This document shows, piece by piece, positions 8,499-17,208 of a stretch of DNA of 64,000 bases (within the stretch, counting starts at the first letter, position 1; every line of letters begins with the position of its first letter). The position numbers were made by a program, and so were the translations under genes. Below the pieces are notes generated by a model, which saw nothing but the letters and a program-made list of their open reading frames with translations, searched no databases and had not been told where the DNA came from. The stretch is from Bacteroidales bacterium (lineage in GTDB: Bacteria > Bacteroidota > Bacteroidia > Bacteroidales > UBA12170), in contig JADGDY010000002.1 of NCBI GenBank assembly GCA_016744655.1, forward strand, positions 1-64,000. The letters are read 5' to 3'.

Positions 8499-10292
8499 AT
8501 GAAAGATATTCAACCAACCAGCCTAATAGGGCTTTTCCTATTATTGGCCTATGCTGCGTGCGCGCAAGTTATTCCTGAAAATAAAAGAGTTGATTGGTCG
8601 CAAGCTGGACTTATACAAGAACTCCCATCCTCAGAAAATATTATATCAGTAATGGACTTTGGTGCAACTGGGAATGGTATAAACAATGACTCTCCAGCTG
8701 TTGTAGCAGCCTTGGAACAACTAAATAATGAAGCAGGAGTGTTATTTTTTCCTCCAGGAACATATCTGCTCAATCAACCCATTTTAACCTATAATAACTT
8801 AACCATTCGAGGAGCTGGTGCATCAGAAACTCATCTTCTTTTTTTTCTTTCCTCCGACAATATTCACTCTATTCAAAGTAGCGCTTCACAGTCTTCAGAT
8901 TTCTATTCTGTTATAAGCGGCTATACAAAAGGATCCACGCAAATTATTGTTGAGGAGGCCAATGATATACAAGCAGGCGATTTTATAGAAATACAGCAAG
9001 AGAACGGAGATTGGGATATTAACCCAGCTAGTTGGGCCGCAAATTCGGTAGGACAAGTAATTAGAGTAGCTAGTGTAAATAACAATGAAATTAGCTTTGA
9101 GGACGCGATTAGAACAGATTATGATACATCTTTAAACCCTGTTTATAGAAAAATAGATCCTATAGAGAATGTGAAAATAGAAAACTTAAAAAACGAAAGG
9201 TATGATGCTCCTGATGATGGTGGAGCTAAAAATTTCTATTTTTCATATGCTGTAAACTGTCAAATTAGTGGAGTGGAATCTGTAAAAAGCCAAGGAAGTC
9301 ATATTTATGCAACACATAGTTCCAATTTGTTTTTCTTCGGTAACTACCTTCACGATGCATTTATTTTTGACGGTACAGATACCCGTGGCTACGGTATCAC
9401 CTTAAATATGCATACTGGTAATTGCCTTATAGAGAACAATATATTTAAAAACCTCAGACACGCCATGATGGTAAAAACTGGAGCCAATGGAAATGTTTTT
9501 TCCTATAATTACTCCCGTGAACCTCACCGTTCGGAACCCATTAGCGATTATTCTGGTGATATTTCTGTGCACGGGCATTATGCCTATGCAAACCTTTTTG
9601 AAGAAAATATAATACAGAATATTATTATCGATCATTATTGGGGCCCAGGCGGGCCATTAAATACCTTCTTTAGGAATAGAACCGAGCTTTATGGCTTGAT
9701 CATGACCACGAATAGCGAACTAGAAACTGCTAATCAGAATTTTGTTGGCAACGAAATCACCAATAATTTCCCCTATGGATTTTATACCATTACAGGGCAG
9801 GATCATTTTCAGTATGGCAATAATGATGGCGGAACAGCTGTTCCTTCAGGTACTTCTAATTTACTTGATGAATCCTACTATTACTCAGAGCGCCCTTGGT
9901 TTTTAGAATCCTCATTTGCATTTCCTGGAATAGGTTACCCTAACTCATTAAATCAGTTTAGCAATCCGTCACAAGAAAGATGGCTAGAAGGCGGCGAAAT
10001 GGTGGTGGAAATAGTTGCTACAGTTGGTACACAGCAGGCTTCTATTGATAAATATATCATTCGTTTAATGGGAAATCCTGTACATGATGAAGTGTTTTTG
10101 GAGTATTCTGAAAACATTGGATCTTTTAATTACCGTATTTACGATCTACATGGTCGATTACAGCTTCAAGGTATTTGTACGGCTTCGGATATGAGTTGTA
10201 GTATTCAAGTTGGTCAGTTACCTAAAGGAATTTATTTAATTGAGATTAAACGAAGAGATTTGTCGCAGGTGTTGAAGTTTAATAAACTTTAA
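8499..10292 (+). CDS. Secreted right-handed beta-helix (pectate lyase 3-like) protein with T9SS sorting domain
   Basis: A 597-residue protein with a signal peptide (residues 1-22, ...LLAYAACAQ). Residues about 48-130 match the Pectate_lyase_3/GH28-like N-terminal beta-helix start (VMDFGATGNGINNDSPAVVAAL ... GVLFFPPGTYLL ... TIRGAG). Helical coils with Asn ladders follow (NCLIENNIFKNLRHAMMVKTGANGNVFSYNY ... NLFEENIIQNIIIDHYWG). The C-terminus (about 525-597) is a T9SS sorting domain (GNPVHDEVFLEY ... GIYLIEIKRRDLSQVLKFNKL). It is probably a secreted polysaccharide lyase or hydrolase of unknown substrate; I could not identify catalytic residues with certainty. There are no polysaccharide-locus genes next to it. 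Confidence 0.8.
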   Translation: MKDIQPTSLIGLFLLLAYAACAQVIPENKRVDWSQAGLIQELPSSENIISVMDFGATGNGINNDSPAVVAALEQLNNEAGVLFFPPGTYLLNQPILTYNNLTIRGAGASETHLLFFLSSDNIHSIQSSASQSSDFYSVISGYTKGSTQIIVEEANDIQAGDFIEIQQENGDWDINPASWAANSVGQVIRVASVNNNEISFEDAIRTDYDTSLNPVYRKIDPIENVKIENLKNERYDAPDDGGAKNFYFSYAVNCQISGVESVKSQGSHIYATHSSNLFFFGNYLHDAFIFDGTDTRGYGITLNMHTGNCLIENNIFKNLRHAMMVKTGANGNVFSYNYSREPHRSEPISDYSGDISVHGHYAYANLFEENIIQNIIIDHYWGPGGPLNTFFRNRTELYGLIMTTNSELETANQNFVGNEITNNFPYGFYTITGQDHFQYGNNDGGTAVPSGTSNLLDESYYYSERPWFLESSFAFPGIGYPNSLNQFSNPSQERWLEGGEMVVEIVATVGTQQASIDKYIIRLMGNPVHDEVFLEYSENIGSFNYRIYDLHGRLQLQGICTASDMSCSIQVGQLPKGIYLIEIKRRDLSQVLKFNKL

Positions 10293-10514
10293 TAAAATCA
10301 AACACTACTCTTCTATAATGGGAAAGCTGTCCACAAAGGAAAGTTTGCCAGAGTAATTCATTGTGTTAATAAGCAGTTTATCGAAAAAAACACTATAGGA
10401 AAGTAAACAAAGAGGTTTCCTCAGAAGAGCTTTGGCTGTTTTAAACCTTACTTTTTGTTAATTCTATTTCATCCTTTGTGAGGAGAAATCAATAAAGAAG
10501 GTTTTTATTGGAAA

Positions 10515-11207
10515 TTATGAATTAAGAAAGAAGACCCCTCCGCCATCTATTAATGGGCCTTGGTATAATTCCTCAAAAGAAATATTCTTGGACTCAAATA
10601 ATTCTTGAAGCCTTTTTCCTTCACTATAGTGACTCAAGCTTCCCAATAGAAATACTTTATTGTCCATAATGCCACAAGCTCCTGGAAGAAAGCCATGATC
10701 CTGACCACTTAGAGTTACATCATGAGCATCAAAATAATGAACTTCTAAACCTTCGGCCGTGAGGGTTTTTTCAATTCCTTTATCTGAGGTGATGAAGCTT
10801 CCATCTGGCAGGGATAAAAGGTTACATCTGGTATAGGCCTGACTTACAGAAATGAATTTCTTATTGGCACTATGACGTAGGATACAAGAAGTGGAATAGT
10901 CTTGTTTATGAATTAAATACTGTGGTGTTGACACGGCATTATAATAACTTGTTTCAGGAAATTCATTGCCTAGTTTTTCTTTTCCTCTTAAAAAAGTTAT
11001 TCTATGTTGCTTTAGAATATCTATTAAACTTCTAGGAGCATTTGGTGCTATGATCACCAAGTTCTCCATCTGAAACATAAAAATATCAGGATGTCCACTA
11101 ATAGAAGGATAAACGGTTCCAAAAGACTCCAGCTGAAAAACTTCTCCAAATTTACTTAATTTTTCAATTGCAGATTCAGGAATACGGGCATCAATAATAA
11201 TCAACAT
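10515..11207 (-). CDS. Conserved protein of unknown function (DUF6873-like), coupled to a radical SAM gene
   Basis: Start chosen at the Met at 11207 (MLIIIDARIPESAI), 17 bases inside the end of the upstream radical SAM gene; a start at 11234 is possible. The product has 230 residues and no signal peptide or membrane segment. Conserved-looking patches are DARIPESAIEKLSKFG, ILRHSANKKFISVSQAYTRCN, SGQDHGFLPGACGIMDN and the C-terminal PLIDGGGVFFLNS. The repeated D/G-rich turns recall the guanidino-group-modifying (pentein) fold that I associate with DUF6873, but catalytic residues are not evident. The overlap implies translational coupling and a shared job with the radical SAM enzyme. Confidence 0.65.
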   Translation of the reverse strand: MLIIIDARIPESAIEKLSKFGEVFQLESFGTVYPSISGHPDIFMFQMENLVIIAPNAPRSLIDILKQHRITFLRGKEKLGNEFPETSYYNAVSTPQYLIHKQDYSTSCILRHSANKKFISVSQAYTRCNLLSLPDGSFITSDKGIEKTLTAEGLEVHYFDAHDVTLSGQDHGFLPGACGIMDNKVFLLGSLSHYSEGKRLQELFESKNISFEELYQGPLIDGGGVFFLNS

Positions 11208-12198
11208 AGAAAGCTCTTTTGATGAGTTTGACATCTGTTTTTATTTTCACTGACAAAAAATGATTTGATAATAATTGTGAATTTTCTGATTTGTGACCAA
11301 TAGCAAAATTCAATTGATCATGTGGCACATATATTATAATAGCTTTATCTGGCTTAAATTCTATTCTTTCAAATAAATGTTCTTTCCAAATCTCTGTCAT
11401 CACTAATTCTTTGAAGGATGGATGATAGGGTCCTCCAACTAGGGAATGATTTGGGTCTAACTCTTCGGAAGGATGTAGTCCAATACGAATCACATTTACA
11501 TTAGCCTCCTCAAAAAGTAAATATAAATCTTTCACCCATAAAATAGCTTCTGTTAACCTCATGGGTGTGTATTTACCCATTTCCATAAGGCCTTCCAACT
11601 GAGTTCCTTTAATGACTAGGCAAGGATATATTCTAGTGTTTTTAGCGCCCAACTCAATTATTCTTTTCGCCGTATGAAGTGCTTTCTCACGTGTATCACC
11701 AGGCAAACCTATCATCATTTGTAAACCCAGTTCAAATCCAGCTTCAATAATCATTTTACTGGCATTCTCAACATCTTCAATGTTATGCCCTCTACCACTT
11801 TTTGCTAAAACTTCTTCATCTAATGTTTGAGCACCTAGTTCTATGGTTTTTACTTTGTATTTCTTAAGAAGATTGAGGATGTCTTCATTGATATAATCTG
11901 GGCGCGTACTTAGTCTTATTCCTTCCACCCTGGAACCATTAACGTATTTAGCAGCAGTTTCTAAGTAAGCTTTTTGGATGTCAATGGGAATTCCTGTAAA
12001 ACTTCCACCAAAAAAAGCAATTTCCACACGGCTTCTTTTGGCTGGTATGGTTTCTAAGTAAGATTCAATTTTGTCTTTTACTGCTTGTATATCGGGAATA
12101 TGTTGCTGACCACTAATTTTTTTTTGGTCACAAAACACACATTGATGGGGACAAGCCATCTCAGGAATAAATATAGGTATATTATAGTGTTTGAGCAT
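11191..12198 (-). CDS. Elp3-like radical SAM protein
   Basis: 335 residues. The N-terminus carries a radical SAM cluster motif CxxxCxxC (C16, C20, C23 in MACPHQCVFC). A (beta/alpha) barrel follows with the Elp3-type features AFFGGSFTGIP, GIRLSTRPDYI, TIELGAQTLDEEVL and LQMMIGLPGDT. It corresponds to the radical SAM half of Elp3/COG1243 proteins without the C-terminal acetyltransferase domain. Substrate and reaction are unknown; tRNA modification is a guess from the family. It is transcribed with the overlapping downstream gene of unknown function. Confidence 0.85.
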   Translation of the reverse strand: MLKHYNIPIFIPEMACPHQCVFCDQKKISGQQHIPDIQAVKDKIESYLETIPAKRSRVEIAFFGGSFTGIPIDIQKAYLETAAKYVNGSRVEGIRLSTRPDYINEDILNLLKKYKVKTIELGAQTLDEEVLAKSGRGHNIEDVENASKMIIEAGFELGLQMMIGLPGDTREKALHTAKRIIELGAKNTRIYPCLVIKGTQLEGLMEMGKYTPMRLTEAILWVKDLYLLFEEANVNVIRIGLHPSEELDPNHSLVGGPYHPSFKELVMTEIWKEHLFERIEFKPDKAIIIYVPHDQLNFAIGHKSENSQLLSNHFLSVKIKTDVKLIKRAFYVDYY

Positions 12199-12872
12199 TT
12201 TAGTAATTCCTTAATTTCAATTTCAAGAATAAAGGTAGTGAAATACAGCGAGAACTCAAAGAAATTTCATTTCAATACCTCTTTATTAACATATTGGAAT
12301 AAAGGGATCATATTAATTTTTATGGGGACAAGCAATAAATAGAATCAGAGTTGAATTTATTTGCTTATTCTTTTCTTTGCTTGCCCAAAGAAAAGAACCA
12401 AAAAAAAGGTCACATTATTCAAGGTGTTATCATTTTCCCTATGGTTGAATAATAACATTCCATTCCAGACGGAATCAAGCATATTCATGCCTGATTTGGA
12501 TCCGCCTTCCATTCACTACACTACGAAAAATGAGTAGTAGAAGGGTTAATTAGTCTTTTGCTTGTTAGTTGCCTTTCAGCATTTTTGTTGTTTCAAACGT
12601 TTGTTTATGAGTTGAATATGATAATCATAAAGAAAATACATTGATTACTAATGAAAGAACATTAAAGCTCCGGACTTTGATGACCTCAACTGAAGAAACA
12701 AAAAAAAGATAGAGTTTTCCTTAGGAAATACTTCTTTTTGAGTTTGAAATGGTATTAATGGGTCCCGAATAAAGTCGATGAGGATACTCCTTAGAGGATT
12801 ACACAATGTACTATCTCCCTAATAAGACAGCAATAGATCTTTCGAATAAAGCAACTAATAAAGTAAATGAGT
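12199..12872. other. Long intergenic region with a perfect hairpin
   Basis: About 670 bp without a credible gene. It contains an 11-bp perfect inverted repeat with a 6-base loop at 12369-12396 (TCTTTTCTTTG / CAAAGAAAAGA), directly followed by an A-run. Another small hairpin ATTCC-AGAC-GGAAT lies near 12461-12475. The hairpin resembles short dispersed intergenic elements I recall from Bacteroidota genomes, but only one copy is in this window. Confidence 0.55.
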
Positions 12873-13229
12873 TTAACGAGTTTCTTCTAAAGTAAAGCTT
12901 ACACTTTTCATTTTACCACCTAGGGGAGGATTCATCTTTTGTATTTTTACTTTTCCATATTCCATGCTAGGATATTCAGAAAACAACTTTTTAATAATTC
13001 TTCGTCCCACATGCTCAAGCAAATCTGAACTAATAGCCATTTCAGCTTTTATCAATTGAAAAACATCTAAATAACTAATAGTATCATTTATACTATCGCT
13101 AGCTTCAGCTCTTGTGGTATCGTTTCTAAAATAGAAGTCAACAGTAAAGTGAGTTCCTATTTCTTTTTCTTCTTTAAAGCATCCGTGGTAGGAATAGAAT
13201 TCCATTGCTTCTATGGCAATCATCGACAT
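12873..13229 (-). CDS. folB: Dihydroneopterin aldolase
   Basis: 118 residues, the normal FolB length. Family features are the N-terminal AMEFYSYHGCFKEEKEIG (YHG with a conserved Glu), the mid-region TISYLDVFQLIKAEM, and the C-terminal KIQKMNPPLGGKMKSVSFTLE. FolB converts 7,8-dihydroneopterin to 6-hydroxymethyl-7,8-dihydropterin in tetrahydrofolate synthesis and works as a cytoplasmic oligomer. Its start is 6 bp after the stop of hflX, so the two form one transcription unit. No other fol gene is nearby. Confidence 0.92.
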   Translation of the reverse strand: MSMIAIEAMEFYSYHGCFKEEKEIGTHFTVDFYFRNDTTRAEASDSINDTISYLDVFQLIKAEMAISSDLLEHVGRRIIKKLFSEYPSMEYGKVKIQKMNPPLGGKMKSVSFTLEETR

Positions 13230-13235
13230 ATGGTT

Positions 13236-14429
13236 CTAGTATAAAAAGTTATTGTATGGATATCTAACGGCATGAATTCTCTTAACTTCAGCATATAACA
13301 TTTTTCGAAGTTCAGGAACATTAGTTTTATCTTTAGCAGAAATAAACAAGGCCGGCATGTTTTCTTTGCTCATCCAAGTTTCTTTCCAATAATTTAAATC
13401 ATAGTTTTTCTTGGTAATTGGAGTTAAGTCATCTTCATCTTTTTGCTCATACGTATAAGCATCTATTTTATTGAATAGCATGATTACCGGCTTGTCCCCA
13501 GCTCCTATTTCACTTAAAGTCTGATTCACTACTTTAATTTGATCCTCAAAATCGGGATGAGAAATATCAACCAAATGAATAAGTAAGTCAGATTCTCTAA
13601 CTTCATCTAAAGTAGATTTAAAGCTTTCCACCAAACCATGAGGAAGCTTTCTGATAAACCCAACCGTATCGGAAAGAAGGAATGGTAGATTATCTACAAC
13701 CACTTTTCTCACAGTAGTATCAAGGGTGGCAAATAGCTTGTTTTCTGCAAAAACTTCAGTTTTGCTCAATAAGGTCATTAAGGTACTTTTACCAACATTA
13801 GTATAACCTACCAATGCAGCTCTTACAAGACTTCCTCTGTTTTGTCTTTGAGTAGACATTTGCTTATCAATATCTTTCAATCGTGTTTTCAACAATGAAA
13901 TTCTATCTCGAATAATCCTTCTATCCGTTTCAATCTCCGTTTCACCAGGACCTCTCATGCCAATTCCTCCTCTTTGTCGCTCAAGGTGAGTCCACATACG
14001 AGTTAACCGAGGCAACAGGTATTGATACTGTGCCAATTCCACTTGTACTTTCGCGTGAGCGGTTTGAGCCCTTTGAGCAAAAATATCGAGAATTAAATTG
14101 GTTCTATCCATGATTTTAATCTCCAAAACCTTTTCTAGGTTTCTGATCTGGGAGGCGCCCAATTCATCATCAAATACTGCCAAATCAATATTCTCGGCCT
14201 TAATATAAGCTGCGATCTCATTTAACTTACCGGAACCAACAAATGTTTTTTGGTCTGGGCGAGATAACTTTTGTACGAAGCGTTTCACCTCCAATGCGCC
14301 TGCAGTCGTCACCAAAAAGGCCAGTTCATCAAGATATTCCTGACTTTTTTCAGCATTTTGATTTTGGGTAATCAAACCTATTAAAATGGCTCTTTCTGTT
14401 TTATTCTCTTTGGTTTTGTAATTGGACAT
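13236..14429 (-). CDS. hflX: Ribosome-associated GTPase HflX
   Basis: Start placed at the Met at 14429 (MSNYKTKENKTERAILIGL), giving 397 residues; the longer frame adds ten unlikely residues. It has the HflX N-domain (FVGSGKLNEI ... VFDDELGASQIRNLE), the coiled-coil linker with the signature GGIGMRGPGETEIETDRR, and a G domain with P-loop GYTNVGKS at about 208-215, switch II DTVGF, and NKID. HflX binds 50S and 70S particles and rescues or splits stalled ribosomes, particularly under stress. It is the first gene of an hflX-folB operon. A -7 promoter element (minus-strand TATTTTTG, 14447-14454) lies 17 bases upstream of the start. Confidence 0.95.
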   Translation of the reverse strand: MSNYKTKENKTERAILIGLITQNQNAEKSQEYLDELAFLVTTAGALEVKRFVQKLSRPDQKTFVGSGKLNEIAAYIKAENIDLAVFDDELGASQIRNLEKVLEIKIMDRTNLILDIFAQRAQTAHAKVQVELAQYQYLLPRLTRMWTHLERQRGGIGMRGPGETEIETDRRIIRDRISLLKTRLKDIDKQMSTQRQNRGSLVRAALVGYTNVGKSTLMTLLSKTEVFAENKLFATLDTTVRKVVVDNLPFLLSDTVGFIRKLPHGLVESFKSTLDEVRESDLLIHLVDISHPDFEDQIKVVNQTLSEIGAGDKPVIMLFNKIDAYTYEQKDEDDLTPITKKNYDLNYWKETWMSKENMPALFISAKDKTNVPELRKMLYAEVKRIHAVRYPYNNFLY

Positions 14430-14529
14430 ATTAAAATTTTGAGCTGCAAAAATACGCAAAATGACTCAAATGCTTTGTGCTATAAATATATAATATTAAA
14501 TCGCCTTTAAATCAGAATATAAGCGCTTT

Positions 14530-14557
14530 TTGCATGTCGAAAATAATCCTAAATTTG
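14530..14557 (+). promoter_or_regulatory. Promoter of the phosphofructokinase gene
   Basis: TTG (14530-14532), a 17-base spacer and a perfect -7 element TAAATTTG (14550-14557) match the Bacteroidota housekeeping promoter consensus. Transcription is predicted near 14563, giving a leader of about 35 bases. Confidence 0.6.
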
Positions 14558-14599
14558 CGCTTCAATAAAACCATTATATAAAAATTTAATATAGCACAG

Positions 14600-15832
14600 A
14601 TGCAGAAATCTATTGTTTTACTAGCCGGTGGTGGTCCAGCTCCCGGTATCAACACTGTTATTGCCACAGTGGCCAAAGTATTCTTAAAAGCTGGCTTTAA
14701 AGTTATTGGATTAAATGGGGGGTTCAAAGCCTTATTTGCTGAAGCTCCTAATGTTACAGAATTTGATTTTGCATTGGCCGATCGTATCCATAAAGAAGGT
14801 GGATCCGCTATTCAAATGAGTAGATATAAGCCGAAAGATGACGAGTTTCGTGCAGATATATTTATCAAACACAATGTGAAACTCCTGGTTACCATTGGAG
14901 GAGATGATACAGCCTCAACAGCCAATAGAATTGCCAAATATCTATCCAGTAAAAATATTCGAATTCAAAATATTCATGTTCCAAAAACCATCGATAACGA
15001 TCTTCCTTTACCCGAAGGAACTCCTACTTTTGGTTATCACTCAGCAAAAAGTGAAGGAGTAAGAATTGCTACTACTATATATGAAGATGCCAGAACTAGT
15101 GGAAACTGGTTTATCGTTAGTGCCATGGGACGTGAAGCTGGTCACTTAGCTTTCGGAATTGGAGCTGCCTGTCATTACCCTATGATTATTATTCCTGAGA
15201 TGTTTAATAAAACAACCATTACTCTAGATAAGATCATCCGATTGATTATATCCTCTATACTAAAACGTAAGCTTTTAGGTATTAACTATGGTGTTGTTAT
15301 TGTTAGTGAAGGCGTTTTCCATAGCATGGGTGACGAAGAGATTGAAAAGTCAGGAATCAACTTCACATATGATGAACATGGTCACCCAGAATTAGGGAAT
15401 TTAAGTAAAGCCCATATATTCAACGTTTTATTACAGCAAGAATTGAAAAAGATTGAGCTTAAAATCAAGAGTCGTCCTGTGGAAATTGGATATGAAATTA
15501 GATGTGTTCAGCCTGTAGCTTTTGATTTAGTATATTGCGCAAACCTTGGAATGGGAGTAAAAAAACTATTCGATTTAGGAATCACAGGTGCTATGGTTAC
15601 AGCAGATCATAAAGGAGACATCTATCCTCTTTATTTGAAAGATGTTGAAGATGAAGAAGGCAAAATAAAGCCAAGGTTGGTAAATATATATTCTGAGAAG
15701 TTTAAAATGGTATATGAAGACAACCAACAATATTTAGTAGAAGATGATTATGATACTGCTAGGTATTATCTGGAAAAACCGGATGACTACGATTTCTTTA
15801 AAGTATTAAACTGGGAAGAAGACGAAATATAA
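14600..15832 (+). CDS. pfp: 6-phosphofructokinase, pyrophosphate-dependent type
   Basis: 410 residues. The N-terminal nucleotide/PPi loop reads GGGPAPGIN (from residue 8). The donor-specificity site is GGDDT (100-104), where a second Asp replaces the Gly of ATP-dependent enzymes, and the catalytic segment is PKTIDND (128-134) with Lys before TID. Both features are those of PPi-dependent PFKs. MGREAGHLAFGIG and the sugar-phosphate EIR site (ready near residue 300 as EIRCVQPVAFD) are also present. The enzyme interconverts fructose 6-phosphate and fructose 1,6-bisphosphate using PPi, making the glycolytic step reversible and saving ATP. It is a single-gene unit with its own promoter and a strong terminator. 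PPi use is inferred from the motif, not proven. Confidence 0.9.
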   Translation: MQKSIVLLAGGGPAPGINTVIATVAKVFLKAGFKVIGLNGGFKALFAEAPNVTEFDFALADRIHKEGGSAIQMSRYKPKDDEFRADIFIKHNVKLLVTIGGDDTASTANRIAKYLSSKNIRIQNIHVPKTIDNDLPLPEGTPTFGYHSAKSEGVRIATTIYEDARTSGNWFIVSAMGREAGHLAFGIGAACHYPMIIIPEMFNKTTITLDKIIRLIISSILKRKLLGINYGVVIVSEGVFHSMGDEEIEKSGINFTYDEHGHPELGNLSKAHIFNVLLQQELKKIELKIKSRPVEIGYEIRCVQPVAFDLVYCANLGMGVKKLFDLGITGAMVTADHKGDIYPLYLKDVEDEEGKIKPRLVNIYSEKFKMVYEDNQQYLVEDDYDTARYYLEKPDDYDFFKVLNWEEDEI

Positions 15833-15850
15833 AAAAAACTAATCAAATAC

Positions 15851-15887
15851 AAAAGAGACAAGTTCATTTTAAGAACTTGTCTCTTTT
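15851..15887. terminator. Strong bidirectional terminator between pfp and the thioredoxin-like gene
   Basis: A perfect 15-bp stem (AAAAGAGACAAGTTC at 15851-15865 with GAACTTGTCTCTTTT at 15873-15887) and a 7-base loop. With A and T runs on both sides it can stop the two convergent genes that flank it. Confidence 0.9.
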
Positions 15888-15936
15888 GTGCTTTAGTTCG
15901 CATATTTAGTACTATTTTATGCCTTATTATAAGTTT

Positions 15937-16269
15937 TTACTCAAACATCATTTGGTAATATCTGTCAATACTTTCTTTTAATTCAGGAATAGAAACATAT
16001 TTACTTTTTCTTATGTATTCTTTTCGGTCAAAAAATGCCAATAATGTAGGCATTGAGAAAACCCCGTAGTCAGCAGTTATTTCTGGATGATCCTCAGAGT
16101 TAACAAAATATAGTTTCATTTTAGGGTAATACTTGACTAATAGTTCTTCTACTTTGGGTCTTAGGCTCTTGCAAGGAGCACAATTGTTACTGTAAAAATA
16201 TACTAGTAGGGCTTCATCATTTAATATAGCTTCTTGAAGTTGAGCTAATTGTTGCAGTTCTTTGTCCAT
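15937..16269 (-). CDS. Thioredoxin-like protein with CAPC active site
   Basis: 110 residues with one thioredoxin domain: the active-site motif is C30-A-P-C33 in YFYSNNCAPCKSLRP, and the cis-Pro loop is FSMPTLLAF. No signal peptide is seen, so it is expected in the cytoplasm as a general disulfide reductase. CAPC differs from the canonical CGPC of thioredoxin 1, so redox potential and partners may differ. It is divergent from a membrane-protein pair, with a shared short promoter region. Confidence 0.88.
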   Translation of the reverse strand: MDKELQQLAQLQEAILNDEALLVYFYSNNCAPCKSLRPKVEELLVKYYPKMKLYFVNSEDHPEITADYGVFSMPTLLAFFDRKEYIRKSKYVSIPELKESIDRYYQMMFE

Positions 16270-16289
16270 AGCAAATAAAAATTTAAGGC

Positions 16290-16319
16290 GGCAAAACTAA
16301 TAAAATTATTAATTTTGCC
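16290..16319. promoter_or_regulatory. Overlapping divergent promoters
   Basis: Perfect -7 elements occur on both strands only 10 bp apart: minus-strand TAGTTTTG (16292-16299) for the thioredoxin-like gene and plus-strand TAATTTTG (16310-16317) for the membrane-protein pair. They sit in an inverted repeat with arms GGCAAAA and TTTTGCC. Neither has a clear -33 TTG. Because each core overlaps the upstream region of the other, the two genes probably compete for polymerase. Confidence 0.5.
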
Positions 16320-16333
16320 CTAAAGATACATCA

Positions 16334-16786
16334 ATGATAGACCAAAATAATAATTCCACTAACGAAATTGCCAAACGCCCTGATGGTTTGACGATACTTT
16401 GCGTCCTTAGTTTTATAGGATCAGGATTGGCTTTTATATCTAATTTTATGGTATTTATGATATTTCCATCCATACCAGAGATTATGGATAGCGATGAATT
16501 TATTCAGATGCCAAACTTAGAACCTGAATTGCTTTTAGAATTCCTCACATCGGCAGGTAGGAGTTACTTTCTTATTGGGTCTTTATTATACTTATTGTCA
16601 TTTGTTGGAGTGTTTTTGATGTGGAAACTGAGAAAAAAAGGAATTCACTTTTATGCCATGGCACAAATTGCTCTTTTGATTATTCCTCTGATATTTATCA
16701 GTACAGAATTATCGGCCCTTCCGAGTTTACTAATTACCGTATTATTCATTTTATTGTATTCAAGATTCCTTAAAGTGATGTATTAA
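16334..16786 (+). CDS. Small integral membrane protein, four predicted helices
   Basis: 150 residues. A short polar N-terminus is followed by four hydrophobic segments (about 17-42, 75-97, 105-123 and 128-148) with few charges. I do not recognise the family. Its stop overlaps the start of the next gene by one base (TAATG), so the two are translationally coupled and probably act together, for example as subunits of a small membrane complex. Confidence 0.75.
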   Translation: MIDQNNNSTNEIAKRPDGLTILCVLSFIGSGLAFISNFMVFMIFPSIPEIMDSDEFIQMPNLEPELLLEFLTSAGRSYFLIGSLLYLLSFVGVFLMWKLRKKGIHFYAMAQIALLIIPLIFISTELSALPSLLITVLFILLYSRFLKVMY

Positions 16787-17208
16787 TGAATCAAAAAAAC
16801 AAACTACCTTTTCTGTTAAGTATTCTGCTTTACAGCTTGTTATTATTAGCATTACTGATTTTAGTAGTCTTTGCATTATTGTCTATAAATCAATACCAAT
16901 TTGCCTATTTACTTGATGCATACAGCAGTCGTAGTTTTGAGTTTAGTCTACTTACCCAATTGTATACACCCTTTCTATTTATTATCATCTACATAGTTTC
17001 AATTATTTTGATGATTCTCACCAAGAAGATAGGCTATTATTTATTCTATTTATTAAACCTTTTTTTAGTTGTCGTTTTAATACTTCACCCACCCATTCAT
17101 TTTTTAAATATTAGCGTTATTATCCTAATAAATCTCATCATTTTTTGGCAGTTTTCCTCTTATGAAAAGACCAAATTGAAGCAAGAATTGGTAATTATTG
17201 AAGATTAG
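16786..17208 (+). CDS. Small integral membrane protein, partner of the preceding gene
   Basis: 140 residues with four predicted transmembrane helices (about 5-32, 60-85, 88-108 and 112-130) and a short charged C-terminal tail. No recognisable domain. The ATG overlaps the stop of the upstream gene in TAATG, a typical coupling arrangement. Size and topology are similar to those of its partner but the sequences are not obviously related. Confidence 0.7.
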   Translation: MNQKNKLPFLLSILLYSLLLLALLILVVFALLSINQYQFAYLLDAYSSRSFEFSLLTQLYTPFLFIIIYIVSIILMILTKKIGYYLFYLLNLFLVVVLILHPPIHFLNISVIILINLIIFWQFSSYEKTKLKQELVIIED

